A DNA stretch of 39,747 nucleotides from an uncultured Pseudomonadota bacterium (GCA_937123825.1 CAKZKQ010000548.1:1-39747); one strand, 5' to 3'; shown: positions 23,277 through 32,825, numbered from the stretch's first letter. Numbers and translations are program-made. The notes: generated by a model not told the origin, from the letters alone.

Positions 23277-26200
23277 ATGCTTTCATCAAAAGAAAGTCAG
23301 CCCAGCAGCAGGTTTCCAGAAAGGGTCATGACCCACCAAGGAGAAGATCAAGTCAGCGCGCCGCCAAGACGGCCTCCGCTGCCATCGGCCGTTCAGGTCG
23401 CTCGCAACGCCTTGCAGATGGCACGGCGAGGAGAGCTTGAACAGGCGACACGCGTCCTTCAGGCTCGTCTGGGGCAGGGTTCACTGGCCCCCGGTGAGGT
23501 GGCTGAGTTGCGCCTGGTCCTGGCCAGAGTGCTCCTGGACGAAGGGCGCTCCAAGGCATCGGTGGCTGAGTTGGTGGAGGTGCTGCGCGTCGACGCCCAC
23601 CGGCCAGACGCGCTCTTGCTCCTGGCCGAAGCGCTCATCGCCTGCGAAGAGACCGAGCGGGCGCGGGACATCCTGGGCAGAGCGCGCCGCTCTGGCGCCG
23701 ATCCGCAACGCCTCAGCACCCTTGAAGAGCGCCTGGACGACAACAACCACACCGATCACAGCTTCAGCACCGACTCCATACCGCTGCTCATCAGCGATGA
23801 AGGCCCGTTGCTTGAAGACGACGAGTTCGATCAACTCCACGACACCTTTGACATCCCCAGGCAGGCGGGCCTGTCCTTTGGCGATGAAGAGCAGACCGTG
23901 CCCTGGGCCGGTCCCGATCCGTTTGAAACCCGGCCGCCGTCGCTTGGCGGGGTCCCCGACAGCGCCTACATCGACGACCCCGATTTGGAAGACGCCTGGG
24001 ACATGACCGAGAAGCTCTCGGTCGAAGACCCTGAGCAAGGGGTCCCCACAGCGCCGCTGCACGGCAAGCTCATCTTTGGACCGCGCGAAGGCACCGACGT
24101 CAACACCACCAAGCCCCGAGCCTGGTCCATCGGCGACCCCGGCCGCGCCGGGGTCAGCCCCCGCTCAGGGCCGCTGCTGGCCTTTGACGACGACGAAGAC
24201 ACCGTCACCGGCTCCTTTGATGGCGTCAGCGGCGCCCTCTTTAAAGGCCTCGACAAGGCCGTCAGGCGCAGGCTCACCCAGGAAAATCAGCCCATCGCTG
24301 GTCCCGGCAACAACTGGGATACAGGGCCAAACCCCGACAAAACCGAACCCTCCCGGCCCGCCGATTATCTGCGCTCAGAGGCCCCCACGCCGCTGATGAC
24401 CCCCTCGCCGCGCAAGCCCACCTTGCCGTCGCCCATGCTGGCCGATCCAGACGCCACCGAGTCCGGCGGATTTCAGTCCCCAGAGACGCTCAATCCGCCC
24501 ACCATGCCCTCGGTCCTGGTCAAGATCGTCGAAGAGGAAGAGCCAGCCCAACACCCCGACGGGCACCGCCGCCACGCCAACGGCGCCATCATCGAGTCGT
24601 GGCCTCAAGGCACCGCCGTGCCCACCAACGCCCCGAACACAGCGCCGTCACCCGAGCTGCGCGCCCGACGACACAAGCGCCCTGAACCCGGCGATCACAT
24701 CGACACCGCGCCGCTGCCCGACCGCGCCAAGGCCCCCAGCGCCACCAGCGTCCCCAGCGTCGCCACTCTGCCCACGCCGCCTCAACAACTGGTCGCCCAC
24801 GCGCCGCAGACCAGCAGGAGCACCGCCAAACAGCCCCTGCTGACCAACGAAGCCGATCCCAGGCCCAAACTGCGCCAACCCGACCTGCTTCAAAAACTTG
24901 AGGCCGCCGCCAAAAAACAATCCCAAAGCGACGCCGAACTCAACGCGCGCACCAGCAAAAGCATCACCAACGAAGACCTCTCGCCGCGACCCAAACGGCG
25001 ACGCCTTCCCTTTGTCATCACCGCCCTGCTGGTCACAGTCCTGCTCATCGCCACCATCAGCGGCATGCTCTTCATCTACCCTGGGGTCCACTACCGCGCG
25101 GTCATGACCCACATCGATGGCCACCTCGAAGAAGCGCAGCGCCAGGAAGAACTCGACACCTTCCAGGGCTACAAGCTGGCCGCCGAACACTTCGACCAGG
25201 CCACCGGCGGGCAAGGACCCGCTGGCGCCACCATCGGCAACCTCACCGACGAATACCTGATCTTTGCCGGCGTCGATGCACACATCCAGCGGCGACAACA
25301 CGCCAAAGCGCGGCTCGCGCACGTTCAGGCCATCCTCGAAACGCGCTACAAAACCACCGCGACCCCCAACGCCGGCGCGCTGCTCAAGGACCTCAAGGCC
25401 AACAACGTCCACAACGCCTGGGCCGAGGCTGCCGCCGCGCGCCTCCTCATCGCAGACGGCAAGGCTGACGAAGCTATTGGCCTGATTGAAAAACAGGGCA
25501 TGCTCCTGGGAGAACCCCACAAAGAACACCTCATCGGCATGGCCCACCTGAGCGCCAAGCGGCCCGACAAAGCCCGCGAACACTTCGACAAAGCACGGCG
25601 CGCCGACGCCAAACACGTCCCCTCCAGGCTCGCCCTGGCCGCCTGGTTCGCGCAGCGACAAGATCCCAACGCCCTCCATCACCTCAACGACATCCTCAAC
25701 CGCCTCTCGCGCGAGCACCCAGAGGCCCTCATCGCCCGCTCCAGCTACCTTGTCCGCAGCGGAGAGCGCCTCGATCAGGCACGCGAAGACCTCCAGCGCA
25801 TCACCCAGAAGATGGCCCCCAGGCTCTCAAACGCCGAAATGGCCAGCGCACACACCGCCATGGCCCAGTTGGAGCGCCGACAGGGCAACGTCGAGGCCAC
25901 CATGGCGCAACTCGACAAAGTGGCCAGCTTCGACCCACAGGCACACCAACCACACATCTGGCGCGTTGAACTGCTCCTCGAAGGCGACAAACTCGAAGAC
26001 GCCACCGCTGCCCTCAAAGCAGCCTCTGAGCGCTTTGGGACCCAATGGCGAGGCGGACGCCTCCAAGCCTGGCTCAGCGTCCTGCAGGGGCGCCCATCCC
26101 AGGCCCTTGAACAACTCTCGGTGGGCATGGCCGACGATGACACCGCCGCCAACATCCTCAAAGGACACACGCTCATCATCCTCCAGCGCTATAAAGAGGC

Positions 26201-27365
26201 CGAAGAGGCCTACAACACCGCCGGAGATGACTCCGAAGCCAAACACGACCTGACCATGGTCCGCGCCATCCTCGGCCGCGATGACGCCCTGCGAGAGCTG
26301 CGCACCATGGCCAAGACAAAAGACAGCGCGCTGGCGCAGTGGCGCCTGGGACGCGCCCTGCTTGAGCGCGGCAAACAAAAGGACGCCATCGAGCCCCTGC
26401 GGCGCGCGGTGTCGCTCGACCCCAACGGCGTCTTCAGGCTCCGCATGCCCCCTTCGCTGGACTTGTGCCGGGCCTACCTCTCCATCGGGCAACCTGACCG
26501 CGCCTCGCAGAGCTGCGAGCGGGCTCGACAACACCGCCCGGCCAACATGGCTTCCTATGAACTGCTCGGTCAGATCGCGCTCAAAAACAACGACTACAAA
26601 CAGGCCCTGTCCATCTGGCAGAGCGCCTCGCAGCAACGCCCCGAAGACACCCGCGTCCTGACCGAGTTGGCCTACGCCCAGATCATGCTCGGCCAGTTCA
26701 AAGAGGCCAACAACAACCTCAACAAGCTCCTGCAGAGCAACCCGGACTCTCTCCAGGTCCTCTATCTGCAAGGCCTCAACGAGTTCCGCGCCCACCGCTA
26801 CAAACGCGCCCTGGGCTACTTTGAGCGGGTGCTTAAGGGCCAACACAGCGCCCGCAGCGCCGAAGCCCACTACCTCTCGGCGTGGTGCCACCTCAACTTG
26901 CGCCGCCCCAGCAACGCCCGCAAACACCTCGACGCCATCCTCAAAGACCCCACCTGGGGTGCCCGCGCGCGGCTTAGCTTTGGCGAGTACCATCGACAAC
27001 GCGGCGACTGGAACCGCGCCATCTCCATGGCACAAAAAGGCTTTGGCGCCCTTCAGCGCCAGGACCCCTCTGAAGACGATCTGGCCATGGGACACACCAT
27101 CCTCGCCCGCATCTACGAGCTGCGCCACGGTCTACAGCACCCCGATGTGGTGCGCGAACTCGACAACGCCACCCGCTACAACCACGCTCCGGCCTTCTAC
27201 CACAAGGCCCGCGTGGCCCGCTCTTTCAGACAACGCGGCAGCACACTCAAGCACCTGAAGAAGGCCGTCGAACTCGACGCCCACTACTGCCCCGCCGTCA
27301 AGCTGCTGCGCAATGAAGCCAAGCGCTCGCGCCGCAAGATCACCTTGCCCGACACCTGCAAATGA
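23277..27365 (+). CDS. Large TPR-repeat protein with one central membrane helix
   Basis: This is a 1362-residue protein. Residues about 35-155 are TPR-like and cytoplasmic (VARNALQMARRGELEQATRV, ALLLLAEALIACEETERARD). A long acidic, Pro-rich, probably disordered stretch follows to about 560. One membrane helix (PFVITALLVTVLLIATISGM, about residues 578-600) precedes some 760 residues of TPR repeats outside the membrane, for example AQWRLGRALLERGKQKDAIE, SYELLGQIALKNNDYKQALS and VLTELAYAQIMLGQFKEANN. The layout suggests a scaffold linking cytoplasmic partners to a periplasmic assembly, which is inference. The start is uncertain: ATG 23277 has no ribosome site, whereas ATG 23328 has AGAAAGGG very close to it. 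Nothing shows what the TPRs bind. It converges on the REC-REC-PATAN gene. Confidence 0.9.
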   Translation: MLSSKESQPSSRFPERVMTHQGEDQVSAPPRRPPLPSAVQVARNALQMARRGELEQATRVLQARLGQGSLAPGEVAELRLVLARVLLDEGRSKASVAELVEVLRVDAHRPDALLLLAEALIACEETERARDILGRARRSGADPQRLSTLEERLDDNNHTDHSFSTDSIPLLISDEGPLLEDDEFDQLHDTFDIPRQAGLSFGDEEQTVPWAGPDPFETRPPSLGGVPDSAYIDDPDLEDAWDMTEKLSVEDPEQGVPTAPLHGKLIFGPREGTDVNTTKPRAWSIGDPGRAGVSPRSGPLLAFDDDEDTVTGSFDGVSGALFKGLDKAVRRRLTQENQPIAGPGNNWDTGPNPDKTEPSRPADYLRSEAPTPLMTPSPRKPTLPSPMLADPDATESGGFQSPETLNPPTMPSVLVKIVEEEEPAQHPDGHRRHANGAIIESWPQGTAVPTNAPNTAPSPELRARRHKRPEPGDHIDTAPLPDRAKAPSATSVPSVATLPTPPQQLVAHAPQTSRSTAKQPLLTNEADPRPKLRQPDLLQKLEAAAKKQSQSDAELNARTSKSITNEDLSPRPKRRRLPFVITALLVTVLLIATISGMLFIYPGVHYRAVMTHIDGHLEEAQRQEELDTFQGYKLAAEHFDQATGGQGPAGATIGNLTDEYLIFAGVDAHIQRRQHAKARLAHVQAILETRYKTTATPNAGALLKDLKANNVHNAWAEAAAARLLIADGKADEAIGLIEKQGMLLGEPHKEHLIGMAHLSAKRPDKAREHFDKARRADAKHVPSRLALAAWFAQRQDPNALHHLNDILNRLSREHPEALIARSSYLVRSGERLDQAREDLQRITQKMAPRLSNAEMASAHTAMAQLERRQGNVEATMAQLDKVASFDPQAHQPHIWRVELLLEGDKLEDATAALKAASERFGTQWRGGRLQAWLSVLQGRPSQALEQLSVGMADDDTAANILKGHTLIILQRYKEAEEAYNTAGDDSEAKHDLTMVRAILGRDDALRELRTMAKTKDSALAQWRLGRALLERGKQKDAIEPLRRAVSLDPNGVFRLRMPPSLDLCRAYLSIGQPDRASQSCERARQHRPANMASYELLGQIALKNNDYKQALSIWQSASQQRPEDTRVLTELAYAQIMLGQFKEANNNLNKLLQSNPDSLQVLYLQGLNEFRAHRYKRALGYFERVLKGQHSARSAEAHYLSAWCHLNLRRPSNARKHLDAILKDPTWGARARLSFGEYHRQRGDWNRAISMAQKGFGALQRQDPSEDDLAMGHTILARIYELRHGLQHPDVVRELDNATRYNHAPAFYHKARVARSFRQRGSTLKHLKKAVELDAHYCPAVKLLRNEAKRSRRKITLPDTCK

Positions 27366-27437
27366 CCCGCGCTGCGCGCTGCTTTGCAGAGACATTCAAG
27401 ATCCACTGAAAATGTGATGTGCTCTGGAGGCGCTCAC

Positions 27438-27469
27438 ACCAAAATGCAGACGCCTGACTGACTTTTGGT
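27438..27469. terminator. Weak inverted repeat between convergent genes
   Basis: ACCAAAA (27438-27444) and TTTTGGT (27463-27469) could pair across an 18-base loop, just outside the stop codon of the REC-REC-PATAN gene. The stem is A/T-rich and the loop long, so this is a weak candidate for termination in either direction. Confidence 0.3.
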
Positions 27470-27470
27470 A

Positions 27471-29261
27471 TCAACCGTCGCCAAAGATCTGGGACCAGAC
27501 CGACACACCGTCTTGGAGTCCGCTCTCAGACGGGGTGCTCTCCACATCGCGGCGCTGCGCGTTCACCTTGCCGGAGCGAGCGCCAGGGCTGCTCTTGGGG
27601 CGACGCGGCCCAGAGAGGCTGTCGCCGGGCACCTCGCTGAAAAAAATCATCCGAGCGATGTAGAGGCTCCACACCAACGAGAGCGCGTTGGAGATCTCCA
27701 AAATCCTCAAACGGAACAGCTCAGAGAGGGTCTTGCGACCGTCGATGGCCGCCATAAAACGTCGCTCGGGCTCTGAGGCCGGGAAGTGCGGGAAGAAGTT
27801 GCCGTGATGGACGGTCGGGGTGACGTAGCGGTGCACGTAGCCCTCCATCAACTCCGCCAGACGGTTGGTCGAAGTGAACCGAGAGACCCCATCGCGCAAC
27901 AACCCCAACGCATTGAACTGCGCCCCGGCATCGCGCTCCACCACAGACTCGCCGCGCTCAAAGCGATAGGCCCCTTCGGTCATGCCAAAACAGGCCAGGA
28001 TGCGTTGACGGATCTGCTCCTGAAGGGCACTGCTGAGTTCCTGCTCGGTGATCAAACCCCGGCGCACCAGTTCCTGACCCAGCCGCCCAGAGTGTTCGGC
28101 ACCCAAGAGCACGTCGTGCACCACCTCCATGCTCAAAAGCCCGCGCTTGGCCAGGAGCGTCCCCAAGGCATCATCCACCGAGTTGCTAAAAGCGTAGACC
28201 GGGGCGCCTCTCCAAAAATGGATCTCGCGCAACATCTCCAGGTGCCGGATGGTCAATCGACCGGTCAACTCTTCGCTGAAGATCTTAAAGAGCAGGGACG
28301 CAAAGTCGATGTCCGCAAGGTTCCCACGCTCCCCGGCCCCAAGCTCGACTTTCATGTGTCGAGCCATGTTCTCCTGCAAGAGTTCGGGGCCTGAGAGATC
28401 GCGCTGGGAGCTTAGATCGGGGTGAAGCGCCTCGCGCTCGGGCAGATGATCGGTCAGCAGCTCGTGGAGCGCCTCCATCGAGAACGGCTTGTGGATGAAG
28501 TCGTCGGCCTGGTAGCGCTTTAAATCGCGCTCCAGGTGTTCGACGTTGCGGTACACGGCGCTCATGATGATGACGGGCACCTTGCGCCCGCGCGACAGCG
28601 CCTTGAGCCTGCGGCACACCTCAAAACCGTTGATGCCGGGCAGCAAAAGGTCCACCAGACACAAAGAGGGCTGCTCGCGCTCAAAGAGCTGAAGCGCCTC
28701 CTCGCCGTCAAACGCCCCCACCGTATCCAGGCCCAACGACGACACAAAACCACGGTAGATGTAGTTGAGATCGTGCTGGTCTTCGACCACCAGGACCTTG
28801 GGACGCCTCAAGGGGCGAGTGCTGTGACCGGCCAACACCGGCGACGATGGGGTCCCTTGACGCTCGACAGACTCCAAAGCGGGCAGGTGTTCAAAGAGTA
28901 TGCGGCGCACCTCATCGGTGCGCGCTGGCTTGCTTAAAAACCCGTCGGCGTTTGCCCTGCGCATGTCCCGCTCCACCACGGAGCGCTCGGCAAAGACGGT
29001 GCTGGTCATGATCACCGGGGCGCGGTGGGCGCCAGGGCGCTGTTTGATGGTCTGACATACCTCAAACCCGTCCAGTCCAGGCAAAAGAACGTCGACAAAA
29101 CACAGCGCCGGTTGGTGCTCATCACACAAACGCAGCGCGCTGTGACCGTCATCGGCTTTGACAACCTTCAAAGGCAGCTGCCCGGCCAATGCCTCCAGCA
29201 TCGGCCCCAGCGCCTCTTCCTCTTCAGCGATCAGAATGGTGTATGTGCGTGATGTTTGCAT
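27471..29261 (-). CDS. Tandem-receiver response regulator with PATAN (DUF4388) domain
   Basis: The protein has 596 residues with the ATG at 29259-29261. Receiver 1 (about 7-127): acidic cluster AEEEE, phospho-acceptor D57 in FVDVLLPGLDG, Thr/Ser at MTST and Lys in SKPAR. Receiver 2 (about 153-275): VVEDQHD, D204 in LVDLLLPGING, MSA, and KPFS. Both keep the residues needed for phosphorylation. From about 310 a PATAN/DUF4388-like region follows (DFASLLFKIFSEELTGRLTI, EIHFWRGAPVYAFSNSVDDA, LGTLLAKRGLLS), then helical regions (LGQELVRRGLITEQELSSAL) and an Ser/Arg-rich tail. There is no DNA-binding or enzymatic output domain, so it probably works through protein contacts, as PATAN regulators do. 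No histidine kinase gene is in the window. It reads toward the large TPR gene. Confidence 0.92.
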   Translation of the reverse strand: MQTSRTYTILIAEEEEALGPMLEALAGQLPLKVVKADDGHSALRLCDEHQPALCFVDVLLPGLDGFEVCQTIKQRPGAHRAPVIMTSTVFAERSVVERDMRRANADGFLSKPARTDEVRRILFEHLPALESVERQGTPSSPVLAGHSTRPLRRPKVLVVEDQHDLNYIYRGFVSSLGLDTVGAFDGEEALQLFEREQPSLCLVDLLLPGINGFEVCRRLKALSRGRKVPVIIMSAVYRNVEHLERDLKRYQADDFIHKPFSMEALHELLTDHLPEREALHPDLSSQRDLSGPELLQENMARHMKVELGAGERGNLADIDFASLLFKIFSEELTGRLTIRHLEMLREIHFWRGAPVYAFSNSVDDALGTLLAKRGLLSMEVVHDVLLGAEHSGRLGQELVRRGLITEQELSSALQEQIRQRILACFGMTEGAYRFERGESVVERDAGAQFNALGLLRDGVSRFTSTNRLAELMEGYVHRYVTPTVHHGNFFPHFPASEPERRFMAAIDGRKTLSELFRLRILEISNALSLVWSLYIARMIFFSEVPGDSLSGPRRPKSSPGARSGKVNAQRRDVESTPSESGLQDGVSVWSQIFGDG

Positions 29262-29708
29262 ACCTTAGAGCCGGGCAACACAAGGCCCGCAGTGCCTTTG
29301 ACACTCCACCAAATCCCAGACCGCGCTCTGCGACGCAGTGGCAACACACGATCCACATCTTCAAGTGGGGTTGGACAATATCCCAGTCTTTGATTATGCC
29401 TCACCCAAAGCACGCTGTCATGTCCCAACAACGAACACAAACATGATTTGAAGGCATGAGGACATAGACGCCGCAACCCACTCCCCCCATCGATCATCTC
29501 AGAACATAGATGAAATCGGGCCAAGGTGACCTCTTGCGCCGATTTGGGGCGCTGCGCGCTCAAACAGATTGCAAAGTGGACCCAGGGGGTCTATTTTCCC
29601 CAGGTCAGCGGCTCAAGCCGCGCCCCCATAAACCGGGTTGCCCACCGGCATCACCGTCCGGATGAGGATCGAAGGCCACGCCCAGGCCCTGTGGAGTCAA
29701 ATAGAGCG
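29262..29708. other. 447-bp divergent intergenic region
   Basis: The region lies between the divergent REC-REC-PATAN and DUF59 genes and should hold both promoters. No small gene or RNA is evident. TTGGAC and GATTAT near 29370-29396 resemble promoter boxes but are only 15 bp apart. The reading frame of the DUF59 gene is open upstream to 29526, but that extension is not protein-like. Confidence 0.4.
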
Positions 29709-30230
29709 ATGAACACCGAAACCCAAGAACAAGACCCCACCCCTGCCGTCGAGGCACAACCCGAGGTCCAACCTGAGGCCCAGACCGAGGTGCAGCCAGA
29801 GGCCGAAGCGACCACCGAAGCCGAAGCCACAACCGAAGCTGAAGCCACAACCGAGGCTGAAGCAACCACCGAGGCCGAGGTCCAAAACGCGGACAACGGC
29901 GGCGTGGCGGGCTCTGGGTTGACCCCCGAGTTGGTTCAGCAGGGCATCATCGACATCCTGCGGACCATCTACGACCCCGAGATCCCCGTGGACATCTACG
30001 AACTGGGGCTCATCTACGAGGTCGATGTCGACACCGAAGGTTCTGCAGAGATCAAGATGACGCTCACCTCACCGGCCTGCCCTGTGGCGGGCTCGCTGCC
30101 TGGCGAAGTTGAAGACAAGGTCCGCGGCGTCGCAGGCGTGACCGATGCCAGCGTGGAAATCGTCTGGGATCCCCCGTGGACGCCCGAACTGATGAGCGAA
30201 GACGCGCGCCTTGAACTGGGCTTCTTCTAA
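29709..30230 (+). CDS. DUF59/MIP18-family Fe-S assembly factor, SufT-like, with repeat-rich N-terminus
   Basis: The protein has 173 residues from the ATG at 29709 (GGAG about twelve bases upstream). Residues 1-68 are Glu/Thr/Ala/Gln-rich and include four exact EAEATT units (31-54). The DUF59 domain covers about 72-173: IIDILRTIYDPEIPVDIYEL, then MTLTSPACPVAGSLP with the conserved Cys, then EIVWDPPWTPELMSEDARLE. Proteins of this type (SufT, PaaD, MIP18) help deliver Fe-S clusters to target enzymes. The WDPPW block and full-length domain favour SufT-like over PaaD, but no suf or paa gene is near, so I leave the symbol empty. The low-complexity N-terminus is unusual; typical members are about 100-120 residues. 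The next gene downstream is on the other strand. Confidence 0.88.
   Translation: MNTETQEQDPTPAVEAQPEVQPEAQTEVQPEAEATTEAEATTEAEATTEAEATTEAEVQNADNGGVAGSGLTPELVQQGIIDILRTIYDPEIPVDIYELGLIYEVDVDTEGSAEIKMTLTSPACPVAGSLPGEVEDKVRGVAGVTDASVEIVWDPPWTPELMSEDARLELGFF
29799..29870 (+). repeat. Four tandem 18-bp units encoding EAEATT
   Basis: The units are identical in protein but vary at third codon positions, so the peptide rather than the DNA seems conserved. They lie inside the DUF59 gene. Confidence 0.85.
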
Positions 30231-30244
30231 AGCCCCCTCCGCAC

Positions 30245-32710
30245 TCACTCCTGAACCAGCTCCCCAATCCAGATCGGGTTGGTGAACGCCAACGCAGACC
30301 GCTCGCCCGACACCACAGGCGCCATGGGCAGGTCTCCGATGGCCCGAATCACCACCCAGCCGGGTTTGTCGATCGGCAATTGAAGGGTCTCATCCACGCG
30401 CACCGGTGAGACCTTGTCTGCCAAGCCGCCCCACGTGTGCACGACCTCACCACCCACAATGACCTCCACACGATCCACGCTGATCCAGGGCGCCGCTTGC
30501 ACGCGCACCTTGAGGCTTGCCTGCTGTCCGGGTTGAGGCTTGATAAAGCCCCCCACAGGCACGCCGCCAAGGCTGGCCTCGATCATGGGGCCGTTGGTGA
30601 TGACCGCGCGGCGCGCTTTGGTCAGCGCCTCAACAAGCTGCTCGGCGGTGAAGGCCGCGGGATCATCATGCCCGACATAAACCATGGTGCGCGCATAGCC
30701 GGGCTCGTCTCCCAGCACAGCGTGGGTGTCGCTGTTGCCCATCGCCACAAAAATCCCGCCTTTGTTGAGCATCGCAAACCAATCGTCCATCACCTCCAAC
30801 GCCTGCTTGACCCGGTGCCCATTGAAGACCTCGACGGCGTCAAAGTCCCAACTCATCCGGTCATCGCTGGCTTTGAGCGAACCGGGCTCCAGGCCCATGG
30901 CGGTGAAATAACCGCTCTGTGAAGCGCGGGGGTGGTTGACCTGAATGACCTTGCGCTCGGGAGCAACTGCGCGCAGCGCCGCAAAGATCTCGGCAGGGCT
31001 CATGTCGGCGGGCGCGATGGCCCCTCCTGCAGGCATCTTGGGCCTGGGTTCAATAGGATAGGCGTTGAAGTGGCCCAGATCACTGGTGGTGACCTCGTTG
31101 CCGACCACTGAAGCGAGCCAGCGCTCTGCCTTCATCTCTTTGATGATGGGTCGATAGTCGGTGACATGGTTGTGGTCGGAGCTTCCCAGGATCTCGACCC
31201 CTTCGACGATGTTGCTCAGCACGCGCTCCTTGAGGGGGACCAGCGAGTCGGGCGACGGCACGGCGTGTTGGTGAAAGTCACCGGCCAGATAACCGGTCGT
31301 GTCCAGAACGCGCTTAAGGGCGAGGCGGACCTTGACGGGCTGACCGGGCTTGAGGTCGACCTTGGCGCTGTCCAGGTCGTACTCAGGCCCTCTGGAGGCG
31401 TACACGGTGTAGGTCCCAGGGGGCAGCTCCACCTGACCGCTGCCAGTCAGCGACGCCACTTGATGGCCGCTGTGCTGCGCCATGTGCGCGGGCCCAAGGC
31501 GAGGATCGGGGGTCTGGCCAGTGCCTTTGAAGGTGAGCTTGCCGGGCATGGGATTGCCAGCGCCGTCGACGAGCTCAAAGTCCAGCGCGCCGCTGCGATC
31601 GAGCTTGAGCGCCATGGGCTCGGCGCCCAGCGGCACAGGGCCGCCGTGGGGAAGCTGGCTGGAGGTGGACGCCTGGAGGGTGAAGTCGGTGACGCCGCTG
31701 GGCAGGACGCCTTTGAAGCGGCCCTCGGCGTCGGCGTTGAAGGCGGCGTAGGGCTGACCGGCGCGCAAGACCTCCACGCGGGCCCCTGGGACCGGTTTGC
31801 CGTCGGGGTGGAGTGTGACGGTGCCAGACACCTCACGGGTGGGGGTGTCGCCGAGCTTGAAGATGGGTTCGAGCGCCGAGCCCAACGAGCCATCGCCGAT
31901 GGTCAGGTGACGCGTGTAGAGCACCTCCTTGCCGGGTTCCAGATCGGCGGTGATGACGTTGGCGTCGGACCAACCGGCGCCGTTGATGGTGGTCATGGTG
32001 GGGCTTTGGCTGACCCACCCGTAGCTGACCCCAGGGGCCTCGGCGGCCAACCACGGGACGGTGGGCTTTTGGCGCGCCAGCGCGTGACCAACACCAGGGG
32101 CAAAGGCCCGAGAGTGTCCCCACTGGAGGGCATCGCCGAGTTCAAAGCCTGAAATGGCGCGGGGGCTGCGCACGCGGGTCTCGATGGTCAACGCGCGGGC
32201 GTCGGCCGGCAGGATGTACCGGGTGGTGATCACGATGGAGGCGTCCTGGGTGTCTCGGCCGTGGACTTCGAGCACCGCGCGCTTGCCTGCACCGCCAGGC
32301 TCAACCACCAGCACCTCGCGGTAGAGGGCCTGACGGGGCCAGGTGTTGTCGAGAAAGAGCAGCAACTGGCCAAGGGCATCCTGGCCTGAGTGGCGCATCG
32401 CGGCGTCGAGCACGGTGCCGCCCGAGGCGCCAAAGCCGACTTGATGGTCGACGTCGCCCACCAGCACCACCACGTGCGGGTTTTCCATGCGGAAGTCGCC
32501 CACGCGGGCTTCGGCGCCGGGGCCACTCAGGAGTTGGTCCGCGCGCTCAATCAAAAAGGCGCGCGCCCCAGGGACGCTCTCGCGCTCGTGGACCGTCTGC
32601 TGGCCCTGGCCTTGTTGGATGCCGGTGCGGCTGGGGCAAGCGGCCAGCACAGCGCAACAAGACATCAGGAGCAACCAATGCCCATATCCGGGGGTGATCT
32701 TCATCGACAT
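30245..32710 (-). CDS. CehA/McbA-type metallohydrolase (PHP-like) lipoprotein
   Basis: The 821 residues start at the ATG at 32708-32710 (GGAG four bases upstream). A signal with lipobox LAAC (Cys at about 25) predicts a lipoprotein. The N-terminal half is beta-rich and unassigned. Near residues 300-365 a carboxypeptidase-regulatory-like unit is visible (VSGTVTLHPDGKPVPGARVE, FNADAEGRFKGVLPSGV). The C-terminal catalytic region has the PHP/CehA motif order: GDFHQHAVPSPDS (about 475-487), SSDHNHVTDY (about 507), VVGNEVTTSDLGHFNAYPI, VNHPRAS, FDAVEVFNGH and GNSDTH (about 660). Histidines and aspartates for a metal centre are complete. Relatives hydrolyse phosphoesters or carbamate-type substrates; the natural substrate is unknown. 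It converges on the DUF59 gene with 14 bp between stops and is divergent from sbcD. Confidence 0.9.
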   Translation of the reverse strand: MSMKITPGYGHWLLLMSCCAVLAACPSRTGIQQGQGQQTVHERESVPGARAFLIERADQLLSGPGAEARVGDFRMENPHVVVLVGDVDHQVGFGASGGTVLDAAMRHSGQDALGQLLLFLDNTWPRQALYREVLVVEPGGAGKRAVLEVHGRDTQDASIVITTRYILPADARALTIETRVRSPRAISGFELGDALQWGHSRAFAPGVGHALARQKPTVPWLAAEAPGVSYGWVSQSPTMTTINGAGWSDANVITADLEPGKEVLYTRHLTIGDGSLGSALEPIFKLGDTPTREVSGTVTLHPDGKPVPGARVEVLRAGQPYAAFNADAEGRFKGVLPSGVTDFTLQASTSSQLPHGGPVPLGAEPMALKLDRSGALDFELVDGAGNPMPGKLTFKGTGQTPDPRLGPAHMAQHSGHQVASLTGSGQVELPPGTYTVYASRGPEYDLDSAKVDLKPGQPVKVRLALKRVLDTTGYLAGDFHQHAVPSPDSLVPLKERVLSNIVEGVEILGSSDHNHVTDYRPIIKEMKAERWLASVVGNEVTTSDLGHFNAYPIEPRPKMPAGGAIAPADMSPAEIFAALRAVAPERKVIQVNHPRASQSGYFTAMGLEPGSLKASDDRMSWDFDAVEVFNGHRVKQALEVMDDWFAMLNKGGIFVAMGNSDTHAVLGDEPGYARTMVYVGHDDPAAFTAEQLVEALTKARRAVITNGPMIEASLGGVPVGGFIKPQPGQQASLKVRVQAAPWISVDRVEVIVGGEVVHTWGGLADKVSPVRVDETLQLPIDKPGWVVIRAIGDLPMAPVVSGERSALAFTNPIWIGELVQE

Positions 32711-32796
32711 TCTTCTCCATTCAAGCAGCTTCAAAGCGCTGCACAGGCCGTGTTGTACCACATCCAGGCGTTTTTGAAGTGGGGCGCCAAAGACAC

Positions 32797-32825
32797 TTGA
32801 CAGGCGTTCACCCGATGCCTAACCT
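32797..32825 (+). promoter_or_regulatory. Sigma-70-like promoter for sbcDC
   Basis: A consensus TTGACA (32797-32802) and TAACCT (32820-32825) are 17 bp apart. A perfect CGCCGC/GCGGCG hairpin (32831-32847) follows at once in the predicted leader, ahead of the sbcD ribosome site. Confidence 0.5.

Noticed and set aside
25827..27128. 433-codon open frame on the minus strand
   Set aside because: It is antisense to TPR repeats of the large plus-strand gene. Low-complexity translation, no motifs.
29370..29396. Sigma-70-like boxes TTGGAC and GATTAT
   Set aside because: Spacing is only 15 bp and the site is more than 300 bp from the next plus-strand start.
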